Shown: piece by piece, positions 63,025 through 64,000 of the stretch | Position numbering within the stretch: the first letter of the stretch is position 1 | Layout: every line of letters starts with the position of its first letter | Assembly (NCBI GenBank): GCA_964574335.1 | Contig: CAZNNH010000013.1 | Coordinates: 4,647-68,646 of the forward strand | Source: CAZNNH01 sp964574335 | Lineage (GTDB): Bacteria; Acidobacteriota; Vicinamibacteria; Fen-336 | DNA length: 64,000 nt | Direction of reading: 5' to 3' | Made by a program: the position numbers and the translations under genes | Notes under the pieces: model-generated | What the model was told of the DNA's origin: nothing | Databases searched by the model: none | The model's input: the letters and a program-made list of their open reading frames with translations, nothing else

Positions 63025-64000
63025 GATGTCCCCTGGGCCCCCGCCTTGGGCCTCGGATCGGTCGCCGGCTTGGGCTTCGCGTTGGCGTCCGTTGGGGCCT
63101 CCGATTCGGACCCGTTCTCAGGCGTGGGCTTGGCTTCGGGTGTGCCTTGCGCCTTGGGTCGAAAGCGGGCGAGCGATTGGCGGGCGATCTCGACAACGGT
63201 CTTGCGATCCTCGTCGCTCAACGCGCCCGTGCCTTCGAATCGCGCGCGCACCTCCGCCGGGATGGTTTCCGCCGCCGCCTGCACGCTGCGCTCGGCCTCC
63301 GCCATCTGCTCGATCGGCACCCGGTCGAAGAGCTCCGCGCTCAACGCCAGAAGGACGCTGATCTGGGCGGGCACGGACACCGGGGCGAACTCCGGCTGCT
63401 TGAGACAGGCGCGGATGCGCCGTCCATGCTCGATGATCTTGCGGGTGGGTTCATCCAGGCGGGCGCCGAACCGGGAGAAGGTCTCGAGCTCCTCGAACTG
63501 CGCGTAGGCGAGCTTGAGGTCGCCCGCCACTGCCCGGTAGGCCGCCCATTGGGCCTTGCCGCCCACGCGCGACACGGACTTGCCGACATCGACCGCGGGC
63601 AGCACTCCCAGCTCGAACAGCGACGGCGAGAGGTAGATCTGCCCGTCCGTGATGGAGATCAGGTTGGTCGGAATATAGGCGGAGATGTTCTGCGCCTCGG
63701 TCTCGATGATGGGCAGGGCGGTGAGCGAGCCGCCGCCGAGCTCCGTGCGCAGGTGGGTGGCGCGCTCGAGCAGCCGAGAATGGATGTAGAAGATGTCGCC
63801 TGGATAGGCTTCGCGACCGGGTGGCCGGCGCAGCAGGAGGGACAGCTCGCGATAGGCGCGGGCGTGCTGCGTGAGGTCGTCGTAGACAATCAGCACGTCG
63901 CGCCCCGCTTCCATGAAGTGCTCCGCGATGCTGGTCGCGGCATAGGGAGCGATGTAGGCGAGACCTGGCGGGTCGTTGCCCTCGGTCACGACCACGACGG
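63021..64000 (-). CDS. atpA: ATP synthase alpha subunit, N-type (5' part outside window)
   Basis: The C-terminal ~326 residues of the alpha subunit; the gene continues past the right edge. Visible: VLIVYDDLTQHARAYRELSL, LRRPPGREAYPGDIFYIHSR, DGQIYLSPSLFELGVLPAVD and VGKSVSRVGGKAQ. The tail after about residue 290 of this part is Pro/Lys-rich and unusually long, typical of the alternate N-ATPase branch rather than the housekeeping enzyme. It probably pumps Na+ or H+ at the membrane. Confidence 0.85.
   Translation of the reverse strand, partial: VVVVTEGNDPPGLAYIAPYAATSIAEHFMEAGRDVLIVYDDLTQHARAYRELSLLLRRPPGREAYPGDIFYIHSRLLERATHLRTELGGGSLTALPIIETEAQNISAYIPTNLISITDGQIYLSPSLFELGVLPAVDVGKSVSRVGGKAQWAAYRAVAGDLKLAYAQFEELETFSRFGARLDEPTRKIIEHGRRIRACLKQPEFAPVSVPAQISVLLALSAELFDRVPIEQMAEAERSVQAAAETIPAEVRARFEGTGALSDEDRKTVVEIARQSLARFRPKAQGTPEAKPTPENGSESEAPTDANAKPKPATDPRPKAGAQGTS

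Overview
The window is a GC-rich, gene-dense stretch from a Gram-negative bacterium. An outer membrane is implied by LolA-like, beta-barrel and lipoprotein genes. The combination of B12-binding radical SAM enzymes (one HpnR-like), a fused double BadF-type activase, many -24/-12 (sigma-54) promoters and an N-type ATPase would fit Acidobacteriota or a neighbouring phylum. That placement is inference without a database search. A run of 100 N at 11999-12098 shows it is a draft assembly.

(1) 395-23750 holds the main system, a divergent two-wing biosynthetic cluster. The minus wing runs leftward from 17455: a tetraether-synthase-like radical SAM enzyme, a 986-aa envelope/beta-barrel protein, FabG, a PHP-domain protein, an acyl carrier protein, a B12-type radical SAM enzyme, an LpxL-like acyltransferase, a ketosynthase, a catalytically dead ketosynthase (chain-length-factor-like), a KASIII-like enzyme, an adenylation enzyme, a second carrier protein, a lipoprotein esterase and another radical SAM enzyme. 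The plus wing runs rightward from 17603: polysaccharide deacetylase, GT2 glycosyltransferase, LolA-like carrier, FabZ-like dehydratase, DUF2062-methyltransferase fusion and MMPL exporter. Many of these genes overlap by 4 bp. The parts list resembles aryl-polyene-type type II FAS/PKS clusters, in which a polyketide or fatty chain is built on carrier proteins, put on a lipid or sugar anchor and exported to the outer membrane. The radical SAM enzymes, the amino-acid-type adenylation enzyme and the large envelope protein are not standard parts.

(2) 23882-34571 holds an AAA/DUF4143 ATPase, an HpnR-like radical SAM gene, a BadF-type activase pair, PlsC and CDP-alcohol phosphatidyltransferase genes, and a MarR-controlled flavin-reductase/ACT-protein unit with two matching operators.

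(3) 34649-39031 is a scarred region. It has a frameshifted secreted protein, a truncated membrane protein abutting an integrase remnant, truncated SPFH and chalcone-isomerase-like genes, plus intact initiator tRNA-fMet, DEAD-box helicase and cold-shock protein genes.

(4) 39034-59458 is an envelope and stress-response region: site-2 protease, CheB-CheR-histidine-kinase hybrid, groES-groEL, YtxH, PAS, cardiolipin-synthase-like, GlsB-like, M15 peptidase, an L,D-transpeptidase with a dead paralogue, a DacZ-like diadenylate cyclase, two M48 proteases and LemA. Seven sites match the sigma-54 consensus spacing in the intergenic gaps. Four copies of a TCTACAAA-centred motif, two of them identical over 20 bp, lie nearby. 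Together they suggest one shared regulon.

(5) 59636-64000 holds a P-type ATPase remnant, an RNase II-family gene, a beta/gamma-crystallin fragment, and the gamma and (partial) alpha genes at the end of an N-type ATPase operon.
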